Shown: positions 15,366 to 24,197, counted from the first letter of the stretch. The stretch: 64,000 nt of DNA from Actinomycetospora endophytica (GCF_021026375.1 NZ_JAJNDB010000006.1:310001-374000), one strand, 5' to 3'. The notes: generated by a model not told the origin, from the sequence alone. Program-made: numbers and translations.

Positions 15366-16148
15366 TTGACCGACGAGGCGGAGGCCGACTCCTCGCTCGA
15401 GGCCGAGTTCGACACCGTCGCCGCCTGGACCGAGCGCGCGGTCGCCGAGCTCGGCGAGGACCACGCGATCCCCGCCGCCTGCCGCGGGTCGGGCCGGCCC
15501 GCGGACCTCGCCTGGCTCGCCGACGGCCTCGACCTGCACCGGGGCGACCGCTTCCTCGACGCCGGGTCCGGGCTCGGCGGGCCGACGGCGTGGCTGGCGC
15601 AGGAGCACCGCTCCGACTGGACCGGGCCCGCCGTGCTCGCCGAGCCGATGGCGCACGCCGCGGCCGCGTCCCGCCGGCTCTTCGGGCTCCCCACCGTCGC
15701 GGCCTGGACCGAGCACCTCCCCCTGCCCGACGAGGCCGTCGACGCGGCCTGGTCCCTCGGCGTCCTCGACGTCGCCGGCGACGCGCGCGCCCTGCTGGCC
15801 GAGCTGCACCGGGTGCTGCGGCCCGGCGCGCGGCTCGGGCTGCTCCAGCTGGTCGCGCGCGGCGAGCTCTCCGAGGAGCTGGCCAGCAACGACTTCCCCA
15901 CCGACGTCTCGCTGCACCGCGCGCTCGCGGCCACCGGCTTCCGGGTGTCCGACCGCCTGGACGCGTCGTCGCTGCCCGACGCGCCCGCGGACTGGTCGCG
16001 GCGGGCCGATGCCGTCGACGCCGTGGTGGCCCGGGACCACGGCGACCATCCCGACTTCGTCGAGGCCGGGCGCCAGCAGGAGATCCTCGGGCGGCTGATG
16101 GCCGCCGGGGAGGTCGTCACCGTGCTGCTGCACGTCCAGCGGTGCTGA
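15366..16148 (+). CDS. Class I SAM-dependent methyltransferase
   Basis: A 260-residue Rossmann methyltransferase. Motif I is FLDAGSGLGGPTAWLA; post-motif segments include VDAAWSLGVLDVAGD and ELHRVLRPGARLGLLQLV. The substrate is unknown. I chose the TTG at 15366 because GGGAGGT sits five bases upstream. A GTG at 15345, overlapping the upstream stop as GTGA, is the alternative. It is coupled to the MTHFR-like gene, so it could transfer or dispose of a methyl group in the same pathway. Its last 32 bases overlap the 3' end of the convergent kinase gene. Confidence 0.78.
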   Translation: MTDEAEADSSLEAEFDTVAAWTERAVAELGEDHAIPAACRGSGRPADLAWLADGLDLHRGDRFLDAGSGLGGPTAWLAQEHRSDWTGPAVLAEPMAHAAAASRRLFGLPTVAAWTEHLPLPDEAVDAAWSLGVLDVAGDARALLAELHRVLRPGARLGLLQLVARGELSEELASNDFPTDVSLHRALAATGFRVSDRLDASSLPDAPADWSRRADAVDAVVARDHGDHPDFVEAGRQQEILGRLMAAGEVVTVLLHVQRC

Positions 16149-19100
16149 TCAGGCCCTCACAGGACGACGCCAGCACCTCGGCCGCGTCGCGGACCGCCCG
16201 CTGGGCCGGGATGTGCGCAGCGAGGCGCTGCCACCGGGCGCGCTGCTCCAGCGCGGCGGTGGTGACCTCGGTGGTCTCGGCCGTGGGCTCCAGCCCGAGC
16301 CGGGCGCGCGGGGAGATCCCGTCGCGGCCGAGCAGCCGCACCGCGGCGTCGCGGTGTGCCTCGGGGAGCACCAGCCGCCCGGTCCGCAGCGCCTCGGCGA
16401 GCTCGGCCTCGGCGACCTCCTGCGCCCCGGCGGCGCGCACCCGCTCGACGTCGAAGAGGACCCGGCGCGCCCAGGGCTCGCTCCCGCCGCGCCGGGCGAG
16501 CCGGTCGAGCTCGTCGAGCACCGCGCGGGCCCGGGAGCGTGCGGCCCGGGGGCGGCAGTCGTCGACGACCACCTCGACGACGCGCTCCAGGTTCCGCCCC
16601 TCCGGCGAGCCCGGACCGGGCAGCGCGACGCGGACCGTGTGACCGACCGGGGCGAGCGGAGCGACGGGGGACGTCGTCGGTGCGGCGCTGATCGACGGCT
16701 CGTCGTCGCCGACCGAGACCGCGGGGACGACCCGCACGTCCACCGTCGGGAGGTCGGCCAGCCAGCCCGGCACCCACGAGCCGGCCTCGTCCTCGGCGAG
16801 CAGGACCAGCACGTCGACGACGTCCTCGGGTGCGAGCGGGCCCTCGGCGGCGCGCGCCGAGAGGTCGACGACGAGGGCGGGGCGCGGGCAGAGCGCGACG
16901 ACCGCCCGGGCCGTGGCCGCGGCGTCGGGCCGGTTCGGGCCGGCGACCCCGATGCGCCACGGCGTGCCGTACCGGGCGAGCAGCCCCGCGAGCGGCCGGG
17001 CGACGGGGTGCTGCGGCGGGGTCTGCGCGACGATCCGCCGGAGCAGGTCGATCGACGCGTCGAACAGGCGTGACCCCGAGGGCGGCAGCGGCGCCGGTCC
17101 GGGACCGGACGGATCGGGGGCCGGGCGCGGCGGCCCGAGCACCGGGACGACGGCGCGGATCCGCTCGACGGGCTCGGGCACGGCCGGGGAGCCCACGTCC
17201 TCCCGGGTGCTCCCTGCGGTGGTCTCGACCGGGCGGACGATCGTCGCCGCCAGGGCGGTCGTCGCGGCCGGGTCGTCGGGGACCGCCACCGGCGCGGGCT
17301 CGGCGGGGAGCGGGACCTCGACGCGGACCGTGGTCCCGGCCCCGGGGGCGGAGTCCAGCTCGACGCGCCCGGAGACCGGGGACAGCCGCGTCGTGAAGTT
17401 CCGCAGCCCCCGGCCCGGGCCCTGTCCCGGCGTGGGCGTGAAGCCGGGGCCCTCGTCCCGGACGACCGCACGCAGCACGCCGTCGGAGTCGCTGACCCGC
17501 ACCGTGATCGCGGCGCCGCCCGCGTGCTTGCGGGCGTTGTTCACCGCCTCCAGGGCGCAGAAGTAGACGGCCGACTCGATCGCCTCGTCGTGCCGGGCGA
17601 CGCCGTCGCCCTCGACGGCGATCGGCGGCTCGGCCTCGGCGAGGTCGGAGCGCAGCGTCTCCAGCGGACCGAGGCGCCGTAGCGTCGCCGACGACACCCC
17701 GGTCGCGGTCTCGGCCAGCACCGACTCGGCGGTGTCGAGCTGGGTGACGAGCGTGTCGAGGCGCTCGCGGGCGCCGTCGAGCCGCGCCGCGCCCACCAGG
17801 TGCTCGACGAGCCCGAGGGTCAGCCGCAGCGACACCAGGTGGTGCTGGGCCCCGTCGTGCAGGTTGCGCTCGATCGCCCGGCGCTCGCTGTCCATCTCGG
17901 AGACCAGCCGCCGCCGCGATGCCGCGATCTCCTCGGCGTGCGCGAGCGCGACCCGCAGCTGGCGCTCCAGCTCGATCTCGAGCCGGTGCGCCGCGAGCAC
18001 CCCGCCGAGCCCGTCGGCCACGTCGCTCACCAGCCGGCGGCGGTCGTCGCCGCCGGCGAGGGTCTCGGCGTCGACGACGAGGGTGCCGACCTCGGCGCCC
18101 TCGTGCCGCACCGGGAAGGCCACCTCGTCCTCGTCCGCGCCGCCGTCGGGGGCGCGCCAGCGCGAGGTGCGGTCGCTCATCCCGTCGCGGCGGGTCGTCA
18201 GCCGCACCGCGCGGGCGCCGAGCGCCCGGCCGACGGCCTCGGGGACCCGGTCGAGGCCGGTCGGGTCGCCGGCCGTGCGCCGGGAGAGCTCCGAGACCTC
18301 GGCGAGCACGCCCGCGGGGGTGGCCCGGGTCCCGTAGAGGAGGCGCTCGGCGAGCCGGTCGGTCCACGCGGACACCGGCAGCCACAGGGCCGCGACCACC
18401 ACGACCGCCACGACGTACCCGACGACGGCCGACCCGGTCACGGTGGCGACGACCGTCGCGAGCAGGACGGCCAGCCCGCCCAGCAGCACGATCGTGACCA
18501 GTGCCGCGAGGCCGCCGCGCATCCAGCGCTCGGCCGGTCGGGCGCGCCGCGCGACGAGCACGGCCAGCGCGATCACCGCGGCGGTCAGCCGGGCGAACCA
18601 GAACAGCAGCGCCGTGGGGACCATGCCGAGCGGGCTGTGGTGGGCGGTCGGGTCGTCGAGCGTGAGCCCCGGATGCCCGAGCGCGACGAGGACCGCGGTG
18701 AGCACCGCGAGCACCGTCGCGGCCCCCACCGCCGCGACCAGCACGCTGGTGAGCAGCCGGGCGCGGGCGCGGGCCTCCGGCGTGGGGCCGCGGCGCACCC
18801 CCGGGGCGATCGCGGCGACCCCGAGCAGCGGCACCGCGAACCCGAAGAACACCACGCAGCTCAGCGTGTGGGGCAGCAGCGCGGTCCCGACGCCCGCGAC
18901 GAACAGCGTCACCGCCACGACGGCGTAGACGACCCGGCGCCGCCCCGGGCTCCCGGCGGTCTCGACCGGCACGAGCAGCAGCGCCCCGGCGAACGCGGCG
19001 CCCGCCACCCCGTGCAGCAGGATCTGGTGCGCCTCGCCGATCTCGATCCCGGTGGCCTCCTGGACGGCCAGCGCGGCCGCGTGGGCCTGGAGGTTGAACG

Positions 19101-19389
19101 CGCCCGCCGAGCCGACCATGGCCAGGGCGAGCAGGCGCATCGCCCAGGACCGGCCGCCGTGACGCAGCAGCACCACGGCGACGACGAGGTTCACGGCGCT
19201 GGCGAGGTAGTCGACGATCGCCTGGCCGGGCGGCTCGTTCAGCGGCGTGGAGACCAGCGCGCCCACGGTCAGCCACACCAGGGTCAGCGCCGACACCGCG
19301 ACGAACACGACCCACCAGACCACCGTCAGCAGCCGGTCGGTGCCGGGCCGGTCCGCCTCGACCGGCCCGCCCGCCGCGACCGCCGTCAT
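16117..19389 (-). CDS. Membrane sensor histidine kinase fused to degenerate dynamin-like GTPase domain
   Basis: About 1090 residues. Residues 20-330 have roughly ten hydrophobic helices. A GAF-like segment follows (about 345-470). The HisKA_3 motif has the acceptor His near residue 511 in AIERNLHDGAQHHLV, and the ATPase domain is intact (N-box EAVNNARKHAGG, G1 VRDEGPGF). After a Pro-rich linker comes an extension of about 390 residues. It resembles the actinobacterial dynamin-like/IniA GTPases: P-loop position WRIGVAGPNRPDAAAT without the GKS, and the closing signature ALRTGRLVLP, LLGRDGISPRARLGL, RWQRLAAHIPAQ, SSCEGLI. The GTPase part is thus probably inactive and may bind partner dynamins. 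The start overlaps the upstream gene as ATGA. Confidence 0.8.
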   Translation of the reverse strand: MTAVAAGGPVEADRPGTDRLLTVVWWVVFVAVSALTLVWLTVGALVSTPLNEPPGQAIVDYLASAVNLVVAVVLLRHGGRSWAMRLLALAMVGSAGAFNLQAHAAALAVQEATGIEIGEAHQILLHGVAGAAFAGALLLVPVETAGSPGRRRVVYAVVAVTLFVAGVGTALLPHTLSCVVFFGFAVPLLGVAAIAPGVRRGPTPEARARARLLTSVLVAAVGAATVLAVLTAVLVALGHPGLTLDDPTAHHSPLGMVPTALLFWFARLTAAVIALAVLVARRARPAERWMRGGLAALVTIVLLGGLAVLLATVVATVTGSAVVGYVVAVVVVAALWLPVSAWTDRLAERLLYGTRATPAGVLAEVSELSRRTAGDPTGLDRVPEAVGRALGARAVRLTTRRDGMSDRTSRWRAPDGGADEDEVAFPVRHEGAEVGTLVVDAETLAGGDDRRRLVSDVADGLGGVLAAHRLEIELERQLRVALAHAEEIAASRRRLVSEMDSERRAIERNLHDGAQHHLVSLRLTLGLVEHLVGAARLDGARERLDTLVTQLDTAESVLAETATGVSSATLRRLGPLETLRSDLAEAEPPIAVEGDGVARHDEAIESAVYFCALEAVNNARKHAGGAAITVRVSDSDGVLRAVVRDEGPGFTPTPGQGPGRGLRNFTTRLSPVSGRVELDSAPGAGTTVRVEVPLPAEPAPVAVPDDPAATTALAATIVRPVETTAGSTREDVGSPAVPEPVERIRAVVPVLGPPRPAPDPSGPGPAPLPPSGSRLFDASIDLLRRIVAQTPPQHPVARPLAGLLARYGTPWRIGVAGPNRPDAAATARAVVALCPRPALVVDLSARAAEGPLAPEDVVDVLVLLAEDEAGSWVPGWLADLPTVDVRVVPAVSVGDDEPSISAAPTTSPVAPLAPVGHTVRVALPGPGSPEGRNLERVVEVVVDDCRPRAARSRARAVLDELDRLARRGGSEPWARRVLFDVERVRAAGAQEVAEAELAEALRTGRLVLPEAHRDAAVRLLGRDGISPRARLGLEPTAETTEVTTAALEQRARWQRLAAHIPAQRAVRDAAEVLASSCEGLISTAGRAAAR

Positions 19390-20669
19390 CGGGTGGCCCC
19401 GGCCTCGACCAGCGGGCTGAGCTGGATCGGAAGCCGCGCCCGCAGCACCGTGCGCCCGGCGTCGTCGACGTGCGTCTCGAGCGAGCCGCCGAGGGCGGCG
19501 AGCCGGTCGGCGTCGTCGGCGAGGGCCTCGCGGGTGGCGTCCGGGTCGGCCTCGGCGTCGATCAGCCGGACCTCGGCGCGGTCGTCGGTCTGCTCGAGAT
19601 CCAGCTCCAGCGGCTCGTCGCCGGAGCGGCCGCCGAGCAGGCCGAGCGCCGAGGCGGCGGCGTAGTACAGCCCCGACTCGACCTCCCACGGGAGGCGGTC
19701 GGTGAGACGCCCGGACAGGTGCACCGCCCGCGGCAGGTCGGCGATGATCTCCTCGAGCGCGGCGCGCGGGCCCTGGTCGCGCAGCACGGCGGGGTGGACG
19801 CCGCGGGCGATGGCCCGGAACCGGTCGAGCAGTTCCTCCAGCCGCTCGCGGGCGGTCTCCAGGTGGTGGCGGGCGAGCTCGGTCGCCTCGTCACGATCGT
19901 CCTCCGGCTCCTCGAGGCCCTCGTCGATCGACTCGCCGGCGTCGGTGACCGCGGTCCGGAAGGCGACGAGCCGGTCGGTGGTGGCGCCCCCGAGCTCGCC
20001 GACCAGGCGGCGGCGCTCGACCTCCCGGGCCCGGCCCAGGCGCCGCCGCGACGCCTCGGTCTCGCGGGCCAGCTCGCCCGCACGCGCCACCCGGCTGCGC
20101 AGCTCGGCCCCCCGGGCGACCACCCGCAGCAGCAGCCCGGCGCCCGACCCGACCTCCGCGACGAGCGTCCGGTCGGCGGCCGTCACGGGCCGGCCCGGCT
20201 TGCCGAGGGTGAGGACCGCGCGCAGCTCGCCGTCGTCGACCACCGGGAGCGCGTGGTCGACGTCCGGCCGGAGCAGCAGGTCCGTCAGCGACGCGGCCCG
20301 CTCCGGCCCGGACTGCGCGGCGAGCCCGCCGGGGACGGCCAGCCAGACCTCGGCGTGGGCGGCCCCGGTCCCCTCGCGCAGGACCTGGGCGAGGCCGGAC
20401 AAGGACGCCGGGGCGGTGGCGGCGAGCAGCGCGGAGCGGCCCGCCCGCCCGGGGTCGGTGCGGTCGTCCGGGCTCCCCGGGCGCGCCCGGCCGGTCGCCG
20501 CCAGGACCGCGGCCGCGAGCCCGGCGCCCCCGAACGGCGCGAGCAGCGGCCCGATGTCCGGGCCGAGGACCGCCTCGCCGATCACCACCGCGACGGCCAG
20601 GCAGGCAGCGACGATGGCGACGGCGCTGAGTGCTCGCCACACCCGCTCCGCACCCGATCGGTCCATCAC
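19386..20669 (-). CDS. Histidine-kinase-like protein lacking the phospho-acceptor His (pseudokinase)
   Basis: A 427-residue protein with two N-terminal hydrophobic helices (about 12-60), a GAF-like region (about 85-195) and a HisKA_3-like helical hairpin. Where kinases read E-R-R-R-L-x-x-x-L-H-D, this one reads ERRRLVGELGGATTD, so the His is Gly (about residue 226). The ATPase-like end also lacks the N-box Asn (LYYAAASALGLLGG) and the G boxes. The fold is recognisable but neither autophosphorylation nor ATP binding is expected. It probably acts as a regulatory dimer partner of the neighbouring kinase. It lies between the response regulator (68 bp gap) and the large kinase (ATGA overlap). Confidence 0.75.
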   Translation of the reverse strand: MMDRSGAERVWRALSAVAIVAACLAVAVVIGEAVLGPDIGPLLAPFGGAGLAAAVLAATGRARPGSPDDRTDPGRAGRSALLAATAPASLSGLAQVLREGTGAAHAEVWLAVPGGLAAQSGPERAASLTDLLLRPDVDHALPVVDDGELRAVLTLGKPGRPVTAADRTLVAEVGSGAGLLLRVVARGAELRSRVARAGELARETEASRRRLGRAREVERRRLVGELGGATTDRLVAFRTAVTDAGESIDEGLEEPEDDRDEATELARHHLETARERLEELLDRFRAIARGVHPAVLRDQGPRAALEEIIADLPRAVHLSGRLTDRLPWEVESGLYYAAASALGLLGGRSGDEPLELDLEQTDDRAEVRLIDAEADPDATREALADDADRLAALGGSLETHVDDAGRTVLRARLPIQLSPLVEAGATR

Positions 20670-20736
20670 ACCGCCGTCTCGTCCGCTCCTCTGGGCACGG
20701 AGAGTAGGCGGGCCGGGGCCGGGGCGGAAGAGTCGG

Positions 20737-21402
20737 TCAGGACTCCCCGCGCTGCGACCGGAGGTAGGTCAGCACGGCGAGCACCCGCCGGTGGTGGACC
20801 GAGGCGTCCCCGTGCAGCCCGAGCTTGTCGAAGATGCTCGCGATGTGCTTCTCGACCGCCTTGCCGCTGACGAACAGGGTGGACGCGATGCCGCCGTTGG
20901 ACCGTCCCTCGGCCATCAGCTTCAGCACGTCGCGCTCCCGCTCGGAGAGCGCGGCCACCACGTCCTTGCGGTCGTTGCGCGGCTTCTCGACCAGGCGCTT
21001 CGCCAGGACCGGCTCGATGACGATCTCGCCGTCGGCGATCCGGGAGAGCGTGTCGGAGAGGACCTCGACGCTGCCGACCTTCTCCTTGAGCCGGTAGCCG
21101 ACGCGGTCGGTCCCGATCTCGAGGATCCGCACGAGGTAGTGCGACTCGGCGTAGTGCGAGAGGAACAGCAGCCCCATCTCCGGGTGCGCGGCGCGCAGCC
21201 GCTCGGCGGTGACGAGCCCGCCGTCGGGCTCCGGGGGCATCCGGATGTCGAGCAGCGCGACGTCGACGGGGTCGTTCGCCAGCGCCGCGACCAGCTCGTC
21301 CCCGCCCGGCACGCACGCCACGACCTCGTGCCCCGAGGCCTCCAACAGCATGACGAGGCCCTGGCGGAAGAGCGCCCCGTCCTCGGCGACCGCTACGCGC
21401 AC
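20737..21402 (-). CDS. NarL/LuxR-type response regulator
   Basis: A 221-residue response regulator. The receiver has acidic AEDGALFRQG, acceptor Asp52 in ALLDIRMPPEPDGG, the switch residue in LFLSHYAE and the Lys in GYRLKEKVGSV. The C-terminal LuxR-type HTH is intact: LSERERDVLKLMAEGRSNGG, then SGKAVEKHIASIFDKLGL. The GTG at 21402 lies within the 3' end of the upstream kinase-like gene (10-base overlap). The three kinase-like proteins around it are presumably its inputs. It is a candidate reader of the 7-4-7 inverted motif found upstream of its own operon. Confidence 0.88.
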   Translation of the reverse strand: MRVAVAEDGALFRQGLVMLLEASGHEVVACVPGGDELVAALANDPVDVALLDIRMPPEPDGGLVTAERLRAAHPEMGLLFLSHYAESHYLVRILEIGTDRVGYRLKEKVGSVEVLSDTLSRIADGEIVIEPVLAKRLVEKPRNDRKDVVAALSERERDVLKLMAEGRSNGGIASTLFVSGKAVEKHIASIFDKLGLHGDASVHHRRVLAVLTYLRSQRGES

Positions 21403-22082
21403 GGGAACCTCGCCGTGATCGTCCCGGCGCTCCCGGGCGCACCCTCGACGTCGACGGTGCCGCCGAGCGGACCCGCCTCGTCGAGCACGGCGGGACCGAG
21501 GGCGGGGTCCGCCCCCTCGATGACGACGACCACGATGTCTCCCCCTTCGACGGTTCCTGGCTCCCGGCGGATCCGCACGGCCAGCGGGGCCCCCGACGCC
21601 TCCAGACAGTCGGCGAGCGCGAAGTACACCGCGCCCTCGACGGCGGGCTCGGCGCGGTCCGCGGCGACGTCCAGGACGACGTCGCGCTGCCGCGCGGTGA
21701 CTAGCTCGCGCAGCGCCGGGCCGAGGCCTGCCTCGTGCAGCAACGGCGGGTAGATCTGGCTCGCGACCGCCCGGAGCTCCTCGAGCGCGGCGGCCACCTC
21801 GTCCTGCAGCGCGGCGATGTCGCGGTGCCGGGCGCCGTCGTCGGGATCGACGCTGCCGTTCTCGAGCACCCCGAGCCGGAGCGCGAGCGAGGAGATCCTC
21901 AGCGCGGCGCCGTCGTGGAGCTGGCGCTCCAGGCTGCGGCGGCGGCGCCACCGTTCCTCCTGACGACGACGGTCCTCGCGGGCGTCCGTCTCGGGTGCGG
22001 GCACGGCGGCATCCCCCGATCCGGGCTGGTCGGGCCGCCGGCCGGGACGCGGGTTCCGGTCGACGACCACCGCGGGCGTCAT
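21393..22082 (-). CDS. Soluble HisKA_3 protein with degenerate ATPase domain
   Basis: A 229-residue cytoplasmic protein without membrane or sensor regions. It keeps a phospho-acceptor-type His at residue 56 (RRRRSLERQLHDGAALRI) and a dimerisation hairpin (EELRAVASQIYPPLLHEAGL). The ATPase domain lacks the N-box Asn (VYFALADCLEASGAP) and a clear G1 motif (VVIEGADPALGP). It may be phosphorylated in trans by the large kinase of the same operon and pass phosphate to the adjacent regulator, as a phosphotransfer protein would; this is inference. It is the first gene of the operon and is divergent from the Hsp70-like gene. Confidence 0.72.
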   Translation of the reverse strand: MTPAVVVDRNPRPGRRPDQPGSGDAAVPAPETDAREDRRRQEERWRRRRSLERQLHDGAALRISSLALRLGVLENGSVDPDDGARHRDIAALQDEVAAALEELRAVASQIYPPLLHEAGLGPALRELVTARQRDVVLDVAADRAEPAVEGAVYFALADCLEASGAPLAVRIRREPGTVEGGDIVVVVIEGADPALGPAVLDEAGPLGGTVDVEGAPGSAGTITARFPCA

Positions 22083-22139
22083 GGCTGCACAGCCTTCCGG
22101 GCGCGGCGTCCGACGGCGAGGGGGCGCACCCTCCCGCGA

Positions 22140-22157
22140 GGTAGGGTTCTCCCCCTT
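22140..22157. promoter_or_regulatory. Candidate operator, 7-4-7 motif (site A)
   Basis: GGTAGGG-TTCT-CCCCCTT. It lies in the divergent region 58 bp upstream of the soluble kinase gene and 114 bp upstream of the Hsp70-like gene. The left half matches the ideal half-site GGTAGGG, and the same layout recurs at 39684, 45695, 46085 and 51588. Confidence 0.45.
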
Positions 22158-22270
22158 GACGAGCGCCGTGTGACGGTCCGGAGTCGCTCCGTGATCACCG
22201 GCGTCGGGTGCTCCCCGCCCGCCGCCGATGTCATTACGATGCGTGGGCTCGTGCGCGGAGGGGAGACGGC

Positions 22271-24178
22271 GTGGCCCACGTTCTCGGGGTCGATCTCGGG
22301 GGGACGACCGTCGCGGCGGCGGTCGCGGGGGACGACGGCCGCCCCGAGATGGTCGCCCTCGGCGACCGGTCGATCATCGTCCCGGCGGTCGTGCACCACC
22401 GCGACGGCGGCTCGCTGGTCACCGGCGAGGTCGCCGCACGGCGGGCCACCACCGACCCGTCCCGGGCGGCGTGGGGGGTCCGCCGCCGCCTCGGGGACCC
22501 GGCACCCGTCCTGCTCGGCGAGGAGACACGGCCCGCGACCGACCTGCTCGCGGCCATCCTGCGCGACGTCCTCGTGCGCGTGGCGACCGTGCGGGGCGAG
22601 ACGGCCCGGCGGGTGGTCCTGACCCACCCGGCCGGGTGGGGTCCCTTCCGCCGGGGGCTCTTCGAGGACGTGGCGGCCGCGGCCGGTCTGCCCGACGCCG
22701 CGATGATCACCGACGCGCAGGCCGCCGCCGGCCAGCAGCGCGCCCTCCACGGGTTCGACGACGGGTCCGTGGTCGCGGTGTACGACCTCGGCGGCAGTTC
22801 CTTCGAGGCCTCCGTGCTCACCCGCCGCGGCGACGCGCTGGAGCCCGTGGGGTCGCCCGTCGACATCGAGCGCCTCGGCGGCACCGATTTCGACGAGGCG
22901 GTGATCGCGCTGGTCGACGAGTCCTCCGGCGGGCTGCTCGCCGACCTCGACCCCGACGACGACGCGAGCGCCGCCGTCCTCGCCCGCCTCCGCCAGGACT
23001 GCCTCGTGGCGAAGGAGGCGCTCTCCTCCGAGGACGAGGTGAACGTGCCGGTGCTGCTGCCCGGGCGGCACGCGGAGGTCTCGGTGTCGCGCGCGGCGTT
23101 CGAGGAGCGCATCCGGCCGACCGTGACCCGCAGCGTGGAGGCGCTCGGTCGGGCCTTGGAGGCCGCGCCAGTGCGGCCCGGCGCCGTGCTGCTGATCGGC
23201 GGTTCGGCACGGGTCCCGCTGGTCGAGCGGACCGTCGCGGACCGGCTCGGGCTCCGCGTGATCGTCGACGACCACCCGGAGTACATGGTGGCGCTCGGGG
23301 CGGCGCGCGCGGCGGCGGAGCTGGCGGGAGCCGACGCCCCGGCGGGCGAGGCGGCCGCCGGATCGTCGCCGGCGCGCGGGAAGGCCCGGGCGAAGGGCCG
23401 CTCGAAGCCGAAGGTGGAGACGGCGGCCGCGGCGGCCTCGTCGTCGGCCGATGCGGAGTCCTCGGCGCCGACGACGGTGACCCCACGACCGGTGGTCGAC
23501 GGTCGGGTCGCCGCCGTCAGCCAGGACGACGTGCAGACCACGGTGACCCGCCCGGGCTCGCCGGCCGACGACACCAAGACCACCGTCACCCGCCCGGAAC
23601 CCGGCGACGCGCAGACCACGGTGACTCGCGCGAGCTCGCCCGCCGACGAGACGAAGACCGCCGTCGTGCGCCCGTCGCCCGGAACCGGCCCGCAGCCGCG
23701 AACCGGCGGTCCGTCGACGCGGCCCTCCGGCGAGCAGAGCGCGCCGCGCCAGCAGCCCGCGCGGCCCGGGATGCCGAGCGGGTCGTTCCCCGCGGTGGGC
23801 CGGCCGGCCCCGGGACAGGGACCCGCACCGGGGGTGCCGATGCCGGGCCCGGGTGCTCAACGTCCCGGCGGGCAAGGTCCTGGTGGGCAGGCATCGTGCG
23901 GGCAAGGGCCGGGTGGTCAGGGTCCGGGCCGTCGTCCGGGCCCGCCGGGCGGCCGTCCACCGGCCGGTCCGCCGGGCGCGCCCCAGCGGCCGATGACGGG
24001 GCCCTTCCCGGGCGCCGGGGGCCCCGGCACCGGGCCGCCGGCGCAGGCTCCCGCCCCGTCGCCCACCGAGGCCCCGTCGGGCGGCCGGAGCTCGCGGACC
24101 GTGCTGCTCGTCGTCGCGGCCGTGATCGTGCTGCTGGTGCTCGTCGGGGGTGCGCTGCTCGCCACCGGCGTGCTCTAG
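22271..24178 (+). CDS. Hsp70-family (actin-fold) protein with Thr-repeat, Pro-rich tail and C-terminal TM
   Basis: A 635-residue protein. Residues 1-355 form an Hsp70-type ATPase: phosphate-1 VLGVDLGGTTVAAAV, phosphate-2 AVYDLGGSSFEASVL, adenosine LLIGGSARVPLVERTV. There is no substrate-binding domain. A basic linker follows, then about residues 401-480 with repeats of the form TTVTRP (QTTVTRPGSP, KTTVTRPEPG, QTTVTRASSP, KTAVVRPSPG), a long Pro/Gly/Gln stretch, and one transmembrane helix at the end (RTVLLVVAAVIVLLVLVGGA). It is therefore a cytoplasmic, membrane-anchored Hsp70-like protein. The GTG at 22271 has GGAGGGGAGA upstream. It is divergent from the kinase operon. Confidence 0.87.
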   Translation: MAHVLGVDLGGTTVAAAVAGDDGRPEMVALGDRSIIVPAVVHHRDGGSLVTGEVAARRATTDPSRAAWGVRRRLGDPAPVLLGEETRPATDLLAAILRDVLVRVATVRGETARRVVLTHPAGWGPFRRGLFEDVAAAAGLPDAAMITDAQAAAGQQRALHGFDDGSVVAVYDLGGSSFEASVLTRRGDALEPVGSPVDIERLGGTDFDEAVIALVDESSGGLLADLDPDDDASAAVLARLRQDCLVAKEALSSEDEVNVPVLLPGRHAEVSVSRAAFEERIRPTVTRSVEALGRALEAAPVRPGAVLLIGGSARVPLVERTVADRLGLRVIVDDHPEYMVALGAARAAAELAGADAPAGEAAAGSSPARGKARAKGRSKPKVETAAAAASSSADAESSAPTTVTPRPVVDGRVAAVSQDDVQTTVTRPGSPADDTKTTVTRPEPGDAQTTVTRASSPADETKTAVVRPSPGTGPQPRTGGPSTRPSGEQSAPRQQPARPGMPSGSFPAVGRPAPGQGPAPGVPMPGPGAQRPGGQGPGGQASCGQGPGGQGPGRRPGPPGGRPPAGPPGAPQRPMTGPFPGAGGPGTGPPAQAPAPSPTEAPSGGRSSRTVLLVVAAVIVLLVLVGGALLATGVL

Positions 24179-24179
24179 A

Positions 24180-24197
24180 GGTGGGGATGTCCCCACC
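24180..24197. promoter_or_regulatory. Perfect 7-4-7 inverted repeat (site F)
   Basis: GGTGGGG-ATGT-CCCCACC, beginning two bases after the Hsp70-like stop and 115 bp before the next start. It has the same geometry as the other five sites but a different core, so it may instead be the hairpin terminator of the Hsp70-like gene. Confidence 0.4.
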
